A stretch of 64,000 nt of DNA from Dillenia suffruticosa (GCA_033439265.1 JAVTVX010000001.1:20602608-20666607), one strand, 5' to 3'. Numbered from the stretch's first letter, positions 50,323 to 61,761 are shown. Numbers and translations are program-made. Notes: generated by a model from the letters alone, not told the origin.

Positions 50323-50465
50323 GTTTTCATTACTAATATTCGAATTTTGATCGACTAATTGAGTTTGAGCACTGTGAGATCCATTTTAAGAGTTAACTTT
50401 CTTAAATATTTTTTCATCGTTCTTAGAACTCGGAACTCGGAAAGGGTCCCTCTCATGCAAATGAT
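50319..50465 (-). mobile_element. SINE family 3, degenerate copy
   Basis: TTTGGTTTTCATTACTAATA, ATCGACTAATTGAGTTTGAG, CACTGTGAGATCC and TTCTTAGAACTCGG occur in the same order as in the minus-strand copies at 34929 and 12763. No target-site duplication could be found because the left end runs into the CT tract. Confidence 0.7.
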
Positions 50466-50589
50466 CAATTGCTTTAATAGTTGTGATGTACATCTTCCAT
50501 TCTCAATACCAAAATTTAATTCTTGGTAGTGACGTATAATGCCACATAGATTGAGACTTCAGATTTGTAAACTATTGTCAATGTCTAAT

Positions 50590-50900
50590 GAATAGAAGAT
50601 TTAAACGAGCGTGGCAAGCACTCAAAATGGCGTCCCTTGATTAGATGGGGCTGCACCAATGCTCAAGGCAAGTAGGGTCACATTCTTTATAAAGATAAAG
50701 GGCGAAAGGACTAAAGCATAGGTAATTGTCGTAGATAATTTTCTTGTTTTCATAGGCTTTTAAATCTAAAACATGAAACACGTGTGGAATCAAATACACA
50801 ATTGGATCTATCTTTTACCCGATTAGCCCGCAAGTGATGCTAGCATCTCCCTTTTGAATCTCAAGCAGCATAACTATTTCTTCATATTGAATTATAAAAA
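50590..50900. repeat. Duplicated flank of an epoxide hydrolase gene, copy A
   Basis: This segment is a diverged copy of 51525-51815, the 3' flank of the intact epoxide hydrolase gene at 51933. Shared blocks are CACCAATGCTCAAGGCAAGT followed by AGGG, the AAAGCATA(G/A)GT(A/T)ATTGTC block, TTTTCTTGTT, ATCTATCTTT(T/C)ACC and GCTAGCATC(T/C)CC. No gene body lies directly next to copy A. Confidence 0.75.
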
Positions 50901-51524
50901 CTTCTCACCGTATAGATAGTCGATCTCATAGATAAACGTGTTAAATTTCTTAATTAAATCTTGATTTCAAAATTTGAAAATGATAAAACTTCCGTTGAGA
51001 GAACTGTTCACTAAAATAAGTTTATAAATACTCAAATTAAATTAATTGACACTTAATTCTAAATCTCGTCTGGTATACTTTCAAAAAATAAAACCTCTCC
51101 TCTCTCTTATGACACTCTTCATCACTCCTTTCCCCCTCCCCCATCTTCTTGTGGGCATGTCATAGGAGGCTTATGCTCTTTGCTTAGTAAAAACAAAGAG
51201 GGATAACAAAAACATTTACCCCATAGAAGCTAAATGTAACATAAGGTGATTAGACGCGCCAACAAACTGCCTCATCACGCAAATGATCCCGCGACGCACG
51301 TCTCTCCCTCTCAATACCCAAATTCAACTCTTAAAATTAACAATGGAGGAGTTTTTTCGCTTATTTATTAGGCGAGTCTATATAGGTTAAAACCTGCGTG
51401 CTTGTGAGGTGTATGTGTTTGTGATTTATTGCACCTACCTCATCATGGCCATTGTTGCGATTGAAGTTTCATGACCGGGATAGAAAACTTGTCAGCAGTT
51501 TCCATGACAAAGGGAAGAAGAAGA
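50901..51524. other. Intergenic spacer within the epoxide hydrolase array
   Basis: It holds a degenerate family-3-like stretch at about 50930-51060 and otherwise nothing recognised. No epoxide hydrolase exon was detected here. Confidence 0.4.
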
Positions 51525-51815
51525 TATAAATGAGTGTGGCGCAATAACAAGCACACTTATAACGCGGTCCCTTCAATTTATGGGCAACACCAATGCTCAA
51601 GGCAAGTAGGGCTTTTATATAGCGCTAAAGGATTAAAAGCATAAGTTATTGTCATGTGACCCATATAAAAAATCATTTTCTTGTTCTCAGACTTAAAATC
51701 CTTTGGAAAATAAACCTAAATCTAAATCTATCTTTCACCGGTTCTGCTGGCCAGAGAAGCTAGCATCCCCCTCCCCCCTTGTGAGTCTCATGCAGAAAAC
51801 CATTACTTCATAGTG
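51525..51815. repeat. Duplicated flank of an epoxide hydrolase gene, copy B
   Basis: The partner of copy A at 50590-50900, offset by about 930 bp. It is the normal 3' flank of the minus-strand epoxide hydrolase gene ending at 51933. Confidence 0.75.
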
Positions 51816-51852
51816 AAGGAGATGCATCAAGAAAGACAATGCAAATTCAAGC

Positions 51853-51858
51853 TTTATT
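51853..51858 (-). terminator. Likely polyadenylation signal of the 51933-53400 epoxide hydrolase gene
   Basis: TTTATT on the plus strand (AATAAA on the coding strand) lies about 75 bp beyond the stop codon. Confidence 0.4.
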
Positions 51859-51932
51859 AATAGGAGGGAGTTATTCCAACATAAGTAGTCCCTCACAAGA
51901 AGCCTCCACACAGGAATTTGGTAAACCTGGGT

Positions 51933-52768
51933 TTAGAACTTCTGAAAGAAATCGACTATATGCTTGTTGACCTCATCTGGCTTCTCTTCATGGATGAAAT
52001 GACCAACATTTTCCATCACAACCACGTCCTCTAACAAGGGCACATCTCTCTTGAACCCACCACCATGTATATATTCTTTAGCACCATAGGAATTGTAAGT
52101 CAGGTCTAGGTCTCCCACGAGGAACTTCACAGGCACTTTCACTTGACTCTTAGTCCACGGCGCAGTCAGTTCCCAGCCTCTGCAACAAAACTTAAATCAG
52201 AGAAAACGATAAAACATTATGAAAGACTTAGAAATCAAAGCAAGAAGAACCGACATACAAGTCCACAGCGCGGTAGTAGTCTATGGGCGCTGTAAACCCT
52301 GTCTGCTCATACTTGCTAGTGTAGAACTTAACATCATCCTCGGACAACCATGATGGCAAAGGAATTGGACCATTTCCAAACTCATTGCCTTTAGGCAATA
52401 TAAGCGGTTTTGGATCGCGGTATGCTAAAATAAGTCTCAGAAAATGTTCAGTCCCAACTTCAGCAATCCTTGCCTCGATCTCACCAGGTTCCTACACAAC
52501 ACACACACACACACACCCACACGCCCACACACGAAAGCACACAAAACAGTTGGATAACCTTAAAAAAAAAAAAAAGAAAGAAAGAAAAGAAAAAAAACCA
52601 TTAACCCAAATTACATTAGGCCTAGGATTCATAAATCAAAAACCATTAGCCCAAATTACAATTAATCCTGAAATTACATAATTTAATCCAATTCAAGCAC
52701 CATTCAAGTCCAACACACGATACCCAACTCGAAAAAATCATTAAAAAATCCCCAAAAGGAATGTGGGG

Positions 52769-52818
<50 letters not shown>

Positions 52819-53400
52819 CTGAAATCGAACAATATAATAATCATCACCATAGAGGGTTTTGAGAGCAGCAAGAGGCTTGAACCGGGGATTCCTCGGCGAA
52901 AAAGCAACGCTCAAGTTCACCATAGCCTTGACCCGATCGGGTCGGAACAAGGACAAAAACCAAGCCATAACAGCTCCCCAATCATGACCCACCACAAACA
53001 CCTTCTCAGCTCCAAGCCAGTCGATTAAAGCCACCAAGTCGCCGACGACTTGGTAATAACTGTAGCTGGAAAAAGACTCCGGCCTGTCGGAATCGCCGTA
53101 GCCTCGTAAGTCAGGAGCCACGACGCGGTAACCGTGAGCCGATAGAGCCGGGATCTGGTGGCGCCAGCTGTACCAGGGCTCGGGAAAGCCGTGGAGTAAG
53201 AGAACTATTGGGCCGTCTGATGGGCCGGACTCGGCGATGTGGAGGTTAATTCCGTTTAACAACGCCGTTTTGTGCCGTATATCCGATATTTTTTCCGTCG
53301 GTTCGTCGGTTTGAGGGTGTCTTTGTGTCGTCGGTTGCGTTTCTGGTGAGGGGGAAAACAAAGTGAGGGGTGAAGCGTCTAACGACGTCGTCTTATTCAT
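51933..53400 (-). CDS. Soluble epoxide hydrolase, alpha/beta-hydrolase fold (copy with N-terminal extension)
   Basis: Three exons: 52819-53400, 52259-52491 and 51933-52179, joined in matching phase; the product is 353 residues. It has HGFPEPWYSWRHQ (oxyanion hole), the nucleophile D140 in VGHDWGA, lid tyrosines about Y189 (YYIVRFQ) and Y266/Y267 (DYYRAVDL), the acid D297 in VGDLDLTYN, and the general base H332 in ENVGHFIHEEKP. These are the residues expected for plant soluble epoxide hydrolases, which add water to fatty-acid and other epoxides in cutin, defence and detoxification metabolism. About 36 residues precede the usual start (near SDIRHKTALLNGINLHIAES); they are Ser/Thr/Pro-rich. A later in-frame ATG is not available, so the long start is the simplest. 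Intron 1 begins with GTT followed at once by a (CT)n tract (52770-52816 on the plus strand). Confidence 0.93.
52770..52816. repeat. (GA)n microsatellite at an intron donor
   Basis: On the coding (minus) strand this is a (CT)n run that starts two bases after the first-intron donor GT of the epoxide hydrolase gene at 51933-53400. Confidence 0.95.
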
Positions 53401-54477
53401 ATTTGGTCTTTCTATTTCCTTTCCTCGTAATTTTTGTCCACACAAATGTGTTTAATTAATTAATTAATTAATTAATTAAGCAATTAATACCAAAATTTTA
53501 TATAAGAGAGAAGAGGGTAACACTATATTTAACAAAAATAATATTTTGAATCTTAATTTTTAAAATCATATATAAATTTTTTATTTGAAGACTTAAGAAA
53601 TGATGCTGCCACACCCTCCTTCCTCCTTCCTCCTTCCTAAGGTGGAAATAAGTCAGACTCCATTGATTTAATACGAATATGAAAAGCTAATGATATGAAT
53701 ACGAAACATAGTGGATCACGATGGTAATACTATATTAGAAAATATTTAAAAGTAATATAATAATATAACATTTTAATTATTATAATAAATTAGATTTATA
53801 TAGAAAATCTATAATTATAGATATAAAAATAGTTATTATAAATATAAAAATAAAAAAATTAAATAATTATTTTGATTTTGATATATAATATATTTTTAAC
53901 GATAATCTTATTATTATAAAAAAATATTTTATAATTTTGGCAAAAAAGGATGAACCGGTTTTATCACGCCCAGCTATTTAAAAATAATTAAAAGTACTAC
54001 AAAATTACTAAAAATCATAAAAATATTGATAAAATTTCTTAAAATGCTTTTAAAACTTTTCAAAACTATTATTTATTTTAAAAAAAAAATTAAAATATTT
54101 GCATCATTCCTCCTGGCTAAAATTTGTACTTCGCCCTGAAAATAGATTTTTGACAACCAAGTAAAATCAAAGGGCTTAACCTCATTACCATTTTCCCAAA
54201 GATTTCGTGACTATAAACTTCATAACAAAAGACTCTTTTGTGCCTACTCACTCAATAGGGCAAATGATATGAATTAACCCATTCTTGGATAACACAAATT
54301 GTTTATGCTTTTAATCTCTTAAGATGAGTGGGCTGCGGAGAAGTATACTTACTATGAGATGAGCGGATCAAGGAGTGTGCGAGAAAAGCAGCCACGCATG
54401 CCCACCTTATCGAAACCTTTCTTGAAGCTAAAGGTCTCATTTCTATCTGAACATGCGCATAGGACCTTATATGATCC

Positions 54478-54512
<35 letters not shown>

Positions 54513-55365
54513 TGAAAATAGGAGATGTTGAAATGTTCATCGTGGCATTTCAATGGTTGATGCCTTGCTTGCCAAAAGAGTCTTAGCATGCAGCCACTTT
54601 AGAGCTCTTGCCTATGAAGACACGTGAAGCTTGATGTTGAAGTTATTGAGTCATGATAATGGAATAGAACAGGTGAGTTAAGGAACAGGAATAAATAATA
54701 ACTGATCATTAAATATTGGATTAAGTATTAAGATATGTTCTTTGAATCTGACTACTACGATCTGATCAGAGATCGGATGTAACTATAAGAATCTCTTAAA
54801 AAACTTAACTTATATTATATGATTTAATTTATTCTCATAACTCTTTTTAAACATATTTTTTTACTTCGCTTTCACGTAAATATTTGATTTTACCCTTAAT
54901 TCATAAGATATCTCTATCAATATAATTTTTTTTATAAACAGTCGATATTCGATAATTATTATATTTAACTAAATTCAGTTCGATTCACGTTGAATTATTG
55001 ATTTCTCCATACATAATAGTCGAAACTGAAACTTTGCTTAAGTGATATTAGTATCCAGTCGCCGGACCAATTAAATGTTGGAGTCAATATAATTTAATAT
55101 AATCAAAAATTTGAACTTAAATAGTTAATTGAATGACTTGAAATCTTTTGACTTCCAATATTGTCTTCTCCTCTGTTGCCCCACAAGAAAAATTAATTCT
55201 CGACCAGTATGGACGAGTAATGAAATTTAACATTGGGAAAAAGCTGACCAAATGGGTCTTATTTGGGCTTTGGTCGCAAACTACATGTCCAAGAGCACCA
55301 CATCAACAATGATAAAACGAAACAAACTTGCAAGATTTTGACCTACCATGGTAGGGAAACAATGT
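53401..55365. other. Spacer between two epoxide hydrolase genes
   Basis: It contains a (TTAA)n run at about 53453-53478 close to the start codon of the left gene, a long A/T-rich part at 53700-54100, a (GA)n tract at 54483-54510 and a family-3-like core fragment near 54940-55010. It must include the promoter of the 51933-53400 gene. No other gene was recognised. Confidence 0.5.
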
Positions 55366-57038
55366 TTAGAACTTTTGGAAGAAATCATAGATATGCTTGT
55401 TGACCTCCTCAGGTTTTTCTTCATTGATGAAGTGAGCTACTCCTTCCATCACAACCACTTCTTCTAGCAGAGGCACATCTTTCTTGAATCCACCCCCATG
55501 TATATATTCCTTCATGCCAACCATATTATAAGCTATATCCATGTCTCCAACCATGAATTTTACAGGGACTTGTACTTGACTCTTCGTCCATGGTGCACTC
55601 AGTTCCCAATCTCTGCACCAAGAATTCGCAAAAAGGAAACGAGGAACGCACAATTTCAATCACAACCCTAATAGGTTTGATAAGATGCTGGTTAATTATC
55701 AGACCCAGATAAAAATCATCTTCTGAGCACGAGCATAATCAAAAATTTATATCAGTATAACATGTATTTAAAATTATAATTTTACGGGTCGATGTTTTAC
55801 AAATTTTAGAGAGCAAATAGGTGAGGGTTGGGAAGATTGACATACAAGTCCAAAGCGCGATAGTAATTCAAAGCCCCGGTGAATCCTTTTTGCTCATATT
55901 TGGAAGCATAATATTTAAGATCTCCTTGGGACATCCAAGGAGGCAAAGTAAGTGGAGCATCATCCAACTCTTTGCCTTTGGGCAAATGCAATGGTTTTGG
56001 GCTGTGGCGTGAATAAAGGCTTTTTAAAACTCTCTCTGCCCCGTATTCAGCAAATCTGGCCTCAATTTCCCCTGGTTCCTGCCACAGGACATACAATTAA
56101 GCAATTTGAAAACTCATGATGTCTTTGGTAGCCTAGATTTGGACCCCTAACTATCATTATTGCCTATAAATAACTATCACATCTTATAATAAACTCGTAT
56201 AATTTATTTCGATCAATGGAATGAAAATAAGATTCAGAAATAAAATTTCCAAGTATAGGATTTTTGAAATCTAAATAAACAGATGAGTTTATGAAGCAAT
56301 TCCCAAATTTTTTGATTTCAAATTTAATTCAGATATCAAGTGTAAACCAAACCCCCCTGAATATACATTCGAGGTGTAAACCAGGTGCCCATGAATATAA
56401 TATTTAAAATTAATCTCCAAACTTACTAATATTATAATTAATTTCGAATCATCTGGTATTAATTTAGAAATTAATACCACATGATCACACGTGTATACTA
56501 TATTTGACACCTCAGTCATAAAATTGCAAGAAAAAGAAAAAGCGAGTGAGAGATACGAGAAGACCTGAAATCTGACAATGTAAAAGTCATCCCCATAGAG
56601 GGCCCGAAAACCCGCAACGGTCTTGACCTTTGGGTTTCTCGGATAGAAACTGGTGCTCAAGTTCACCGAAGCCTTGACCCGATCGGGCCGAAGCAGGCAC
56701 AAATACCAAGCAAGAAGGGCTCCCATATCATGGCCCACCACAAACACTTTGTCGGCACCAAGCCAGTCAATGAGAGCCACCAAATCTCCGACTGCATGGA
56801 AATGGGTGTAGCTGGAAATCGAAGGCGGCGCGTCGGAGTCGCCATAGCCGCGGAGGTCAGGAGCCACGGTTCGGTATCCGAAATCCGAGAGAGCTGTAAT
56901 CTGGTGTCGCCAGGTGAACCATAACCCGGGAAAGCCATGGAGAAAGAGAATTATCGGGCCGTCTTCTGGGCCTTTCTCAGCTACATGCATGTTTATGCCG
57001 TTTACCGACACCGTCTTGTGTTGGATACTGTCGACCAT
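55366..57038 (-). CDS. Soluble epoxide hydrolase, alpha/beta-hydrolase fold (317 residues)
   Basis: Three exons: 56565-57038, 55846-56078 and 55366-55612. Exons 2 and 3 (233 and 247 bp) are exactly the same sizes as in the neighbour at 51933-53400, showing tandem duplication. The product is 317 residues, the normal length. The start opens MVDSIQHKTVSVNGINMHVA. Catalytic residues present are D104 (VGHDMGA), Y153 (FYIVRFQ), Y230/Y231 (NYYRALDL), D261 (GDMDIAYN) and H296 (GVAHFINEEKP). Two usually conserved spots differ: the oxyanion-hole segment is HGFPGLWFTW rather than HGFPE(P/L)WYSW, and the Trp after the nucleophile Asp is Met105. The frame is intact and the triad is complete, so it is probably active, perhaps with altered substrate preference (inference). 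Confidence 0.94.
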
Positions 57039-58605
57039 TTCCGTCGGATTTGGCTGATCTCTGAATGGGAATGAGAAAGCAGAACGAATCTCCAAGAAAG
57101 CTGAATCTTATAATGTCAATTTGGATTATTAAAAAATTTGAATAAATAAATAAATAAATAAATAATAAATGGGTTATATTAAAATAATCTTCATGCTTGT
57201 GATCATGTGTACGTGCACACATCCACAAGAATATATATTCTTATCTTCAACGGTGACCCATCATCACTTGACTCTTATCATTTCGTATTACAAGCAAGTA
57301 AAAGCTATGCCCTATTTTTTTGACCAAAGAGGGTTATTCTTAATGAAGGTTTTTGCAATTTCTGGATCAGATGGGCGAGGGCAAAGTCAGAAGTTCACTT
57401 TAGTGGGCACGAAATACAACTTGCCGGCCGTGGGGTCGACGTTATAATTTTCTTAGAAGATTCTAGTTGTATTTTTAAGACTCTTACGGCAACTCTATAA
57501 TTTTATTTCATTTATAAGAATTTTAGTACATAAATGCTACTAAAAAAAAAATTCAAATGAACCGACCTCCGTTGGTTTTGTAGCAATAGTATTAAAATTC
57601 TTAGTTAAATTCTTAAATTCAGATTTAAAAAAAAAAAAAAAGAATAGATGTTAATCGAATTGCCTCTACTAGCCACACTGTGGCTTCACCAATGACCGGA
57701 GTCCTCTCGATAACGTCCCACTATACTTGCTGGATGGTTGGTGTCCCGGGCTCCAGTGAATGGAGACTCCCGATTGATATTAATATACAACCATCGATAA
57801 AAAGTTTAGTGCATAAAAATATTAAAGTTTTAAATTTAGAAAAAAATATATATATTATGAGAGTTTTTTCTATATTAAGTTTAATGATTTTCGAATCAGA
57901 TTAGTTAAAACATAACTGATCAATTATTAAAAAAATAGATTTTTATGGAAGAGGCACAAATCAACGGCGTCAATTGGACAGGTGTTGCTGAGTGATTGGC
58001 TGCCATTTTTCTTCTCAAAGTTCCCTATTATTTATTTATTGTTTTAAAAAAGAAAGCTGCGTGTTGTTTTTTTTGGTACAATGAAATGCAATCAATTAGA
58101 TTCGAATTAGAAAAAAAAAATATGAAAATAAAAATACTCTATCGCTTGAGTTATCCTCGAACTCGCTCCGTGTTGTTTTGCTCCCCTAGTTTTGGGGTGA
58201 GCTCTTTTTATGCGGTTTCTCGTTTTTCCGCTTTCTTGTTGGGCTAGGTTGTGCTCTCCTGGATCTTTGATTATTTCGGCCACTAAAGGGCCCCTACCCA
58301 CCACCCAAAAGACAAAGGAAAAAAGGACCAAAAAACCTTTTGTTGGGCTGATTTGTGTCATTTTGAGAACCCCCATCCAGCACCAAAGAAAAAGGAAAAA
58401 GACCAGCCGGCTTCTTTAGGAATAAAACTCCTCTCAGAAACCAAGAGGTAGAAGTCTTCCTTCTGGAGTTTTATTTGCATAGCTAAAATCCTAAGGACCT
58501 ATAAAACAATTCAATAATCTAAATGACATATAACATATATTAAACCCAAGAGAGGGACTCAACAGGATGAGCATACAAACCAGTGCACTCAACTTTCCAA
58601 TGAGC
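57039..58605. other. Intergenic region upstream of the epoxide hydrolase array
   Basis: It includes the promoter side of the 55366-57038 gene with an (AAAT)n run at about 57142-57166, then AT-rich sequence with poly-A runs and a family-3-like fragment near 57780-57920. Nothing with coding features was recognised. Confidence 0.45.
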
Positions 58606-58702
58606 CAATGAGATTTGGCTCAAGTGGCACATTTCTCCTCCTCATGTAATAGATTAGTGTTCGAGTCGGTATGTACCAAAAAAAAAAAAAAAAAAAAAAA
58701 AA
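58606..58702 (+). mobile_element. SINE family 1
   Basis: The sequence AATGAGATTTGGCTCAAGTG (box-A-like), CCTCATGTAATAGATTAGTG, and TTCGAGTCGGTATGTACC followed by more than 20 A residues matches the family-1 copies at 36999 and 60783. I could not find a clear target-site duplication. Confidence 0.85.
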
Positions 58703-58744
58703 CCAACAACATCACAAAGCAACTTTAAGGTCTTGTTCTTAACA

Positions 58745-59879
58745 TCATGGGATATGATTTTGCCCCTTATTGAGAGCACAACCACAAATCTTCAACCCCT
58801 TGGGAAGGCCCGGAATATAAGTACCAATCTCCGGAAATGGAGTTGCCACATTCTCTATACTGACCCTAAACCCTGAAGTCCAACCAGAGTTATCTTTTTC
58901 CATGTCAAGAACATCAAAGTCAGAATTGTTTGGAAAATGAATGTAGACAGGATGAAGATGTCCGTTAGACACTCCAAGATATGGAAAATTCCCACACTTG
59001 CAATAATCCATTGGCGGCGTGGCTATGGAATTGAGCAGATCATTCTCGACATCATAGACAACGCAACCAGTCCTTTGGACTAAACCAGTAGACTGTGCCA
59101 TTCCAGAAGATAACATGGTGGAACTGTGTACCTAGGAATGCTGCAAACCATTGGCTCGAGACACACCACAGGTTAGTCTTTGATGAGAAGATCTCGATTT
59201 GATAAGTTCCCACAATCGAAAAGCCTTCATCCACTTCCATTTGGTTCTGCAGTTTTGTGTTCCACAACATATGACTTTTTTTTTATTTTTTTATAAAGAT
59301 TTGAATCGGGGATCACCAAACTGAGGAGGGAGGTTTGTATCACTAGGTTGTCCCCTCAGGACCACAAACATATGACTTTGAAGTGGGGTCATTGAGAAGG
59401 ATCAAACACTAAGCTCATCTCTACAATAGATTTGGTAAGACCATAACCTAAGGGCCACAACCTAAGGGCTTAGCAAGTGTTCGATATTGCTTAGTTGTGG
59501 GATTACATACAAAAAAAGTAGTAATCAGAGAAGAGCGAAGTAGTACAAGGCCATTGCAAGAATTCATTACTTCCACATTGGTGGAATTAAGGAATGAAAA
59601 GAATGGAACGCTAAGCCCACAAGATTGAGACTCATATGGTAATGAAACATACAATGGAGGGTTGTTTAGGAAAACTCCGGAGATCAAAGGATTGGAGACT
59701 CGACTTGGATGGCTAGAAGAGAACAGGGAAGAGGACATATGAGAAAACCAATGTTTTGATACACGTTTGAATCTCATAACCAAGATTTCTATCGGGAGGA
59801 CTTCATTAGTGGCAATGGCCTCTGCAAGCAATTCATCGCTTACTTGTAGATAGAGATTTTCATTACCTAAGAACACCAT
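58745..59879 (-). pseudogene. F-box protein pseudogene (F-box associated, kelch-type)
   Basis: The minus strand carries the parts of a plant F-box protein in the right order but in broken frames. An F-box-like start at 59879 gives LQVSDELLAEAIATNEVLP and then MRFKRVSKHWFSHMSSSLFS; NSCNGLVLLRSSL and FVCNPTTKQYRTLAKPLG follow, as in F-box-associated domains; later pieces include CVVYDVENDLLNSIATPP and a final PGLPKGLKICGCALN block. The frame is lost at a short tandem duplication near 59448-59470, has a stop soon after, is split by a SINE at 59278-59361, and shifts again near 59055. F-box proteins are substrate receptors of SCF ubiquitin ligases. This copy cannot make a full product. Confidence 0.85.
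59278..59361 (-). mobile_element. SINE family 2 inserted in the F-box pseudogene
   Basis: An 84-bp insertion bounded by CCACAACATATGACTT (59262-59277) and CCACAAACATATGACTT (59362-59378), which differ by one inserted A. Poly-T at the left shows minus orientation, the same strand as the pseudogene. In the sense direction: GGACAACCTAGTGATACAAA, then a CTCCCTCCTC stretch and GATCCCCGATTCAAATCTTT, closely like the copy at 22801. Confidence 0.9.
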
Positions 59880-60782
59880 TTCTAAAATCAAAGGGAAGCC
59901 ACAATGTAGGTTTTGGCTTGTAGGGTTAGGGAGTTCATATATTGGTGATGAAGATAAGAGGGCAAATAAAAGCCCGCCAAGAAACGTATAGGACAAGAGC
60001 TGGCAAATGCTACAACGGAGAAACCCTTTTTTTTTTGTACTTTCTATTGCATGGGAATGTATTGTTACCGCAGGTGCAGGCCTGCAAAATCTATTCGGAG
60101 AAAAGATTTATATTTGAGCACACATAAAATGATACGATTTTCCCTCCATCGATTTTTATCCTCTTCTTCTCTTGACTCTTGGTTAAACAAGACAACATTT
60201 TCTTTTAATCGATCGATATTTAGAATTATATTTCAATTAATTCGATCTGAGTGATATTGTGCCCAATTTAAAAAGAACACTCTTAACGTAATATTTCATT
60301 TTCAAGTTTTAAATTCAAAATTTGATTAAAAATTTTAATATTCTTACCTACCAACCAACTATAAGTTGATCAAACAAGTTAACATTATTTCTTCTTTTAA
60401 TGGCTTACACCATTTGATAAATCCATTTAGCAAAAGAACAGACTCATTCGCTTTAAAATTTTGTTTGCTTGATCTGAAAAATATTTTTACCAATTCAAAG
60501 TTAAAACTTCTAAAATTTTGTGATTTATTTTTATTTTACTTTATTTTATTTATTTTATTTTTTTTTACAAATATAAACCACCAGGAATGACTACTTCATA
60601 ATTTTATAATTTTACACTTGTTAAGAGAGAACTTAAAATCTGTAGTCTAAAAATTAATGGACTTTAAAATAACTTTGATATTATTTTGGAAAAAACTTTA
60701 TCAGTATTTATAAAGCTAGCTGGTAAGTCATATATTTATATACCACATCGAAAATTGAATTAGTCCATAGAGGACTTAACAA
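59880..60782. other. Intergenic region, nothing recognised
   Basis: This is the upstream side of the F-box pseudogene and then AT-rich DNA, with a family-3-like fragment at about 60200-60290. No gene was seen. Confidence 0.4.
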
Positions 60783-60874
60783 TGCTAATGAGCTTCGGCT
60801 CAGATGACACCTTCCTTTCTCTCCATGTAATAGATTTGGTTTCGAATTTCACTATGTACAAAAAAAAAAAAAAA
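60783..60874 (+). mobile_element. SINE family 1 with target-site duplication
   Basis: A 92-bp element flanked by AGGACTTAACAA (60771-60782 and 60875-60886). It contains AATGAGCTTCGGCTCAGATG (box-A-like), CTCCATGTAATAGATTTGG, and TTTCGAATTTCACTATGTAC before a poly-A run. Confidence 0.9.
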
Positions 60875-60886
60875 AGGACTTAACAA

Positions 60887-61761
60887 CAATAAATTTTTTT
60901 TCCCCTCTTTTTGGTAAATTGGAATGATTAATCTGGTTTTGGGTTTTCTATATACCTATACTTAATCATAAAAAAAGTACAGTTTTTTTTATGAGATATA
61001 ATAGTAAAATAATTAAGAATTATTTAATGTTGATTAAAAAATTATTTTTTTTATATTAATATTTTTTTATTTGATCCATCGATATTCAGTAACTAATTTA
61101 TTAGTTTTGATTAAACTAACTATTAAGTCTAGAATTGAATTCCCGTAAGTCTAATTTTTTTTATGCGATCGAACGGAGGAAGAATTCTTTGTCGGGTTGC
61201 TTAAAAAGGTGATTTATAATATATGTAGATGTGAAGTATCGCCGCTCCTTAATTTGGAGGGTTGTGCCTCCTGAGAAAATTGAGAACGACCTTACTCCAA
61301 AATCATCTGGCTCTGCCCCCACCCCTCTTACTCCTTCATCGACCGTTGATAACTGCCCCATGCAGGTCCCACCCACCACCTTAATCCTTTGACCAAATCA
61401 CCTAGTACCATTGGTTCAAAAAATGAAAAGGCGTGGGGCCAAGCAAGATGAGACGACGCCGTTTAAAGTTATCAGAAACACACACTAACATAAGGCCAAG
61501 TCAAAATCACGGGGGGGCCAGCGCAGAAATCAAAAACCTGAGGGAAGTTCTTCCCTTTGCTTTGAGAAATGCACAGAAAACAAAAGTTAACAACATCACG
61601 CCGAGTCAAGTTATCCTCCTCTTGATCAAAACAAAAACCCTTTTGCACCAAAGGAGGAAACGTTCTTTTTAATTAAAAAAGAACAATAAGGGTTGAGATC
61701 ACAATCACAACCCACATTACAAAAACATAAAAGGGTCCTAAAAAATGCTAGGATATGATAA
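60887..61761. other. Intergenic region downstream of the 61762-62440 gene
   Basis: AT-rich left half with a family-3-like fragment at about 61075-61140, then a more GC-balanced part at 61160-61560. A 72-codon minus frame at 61161-61379 is open but unrecognised. The right edge is the 3' UTR side of the minus-strand gene. Confidence 0.4.
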
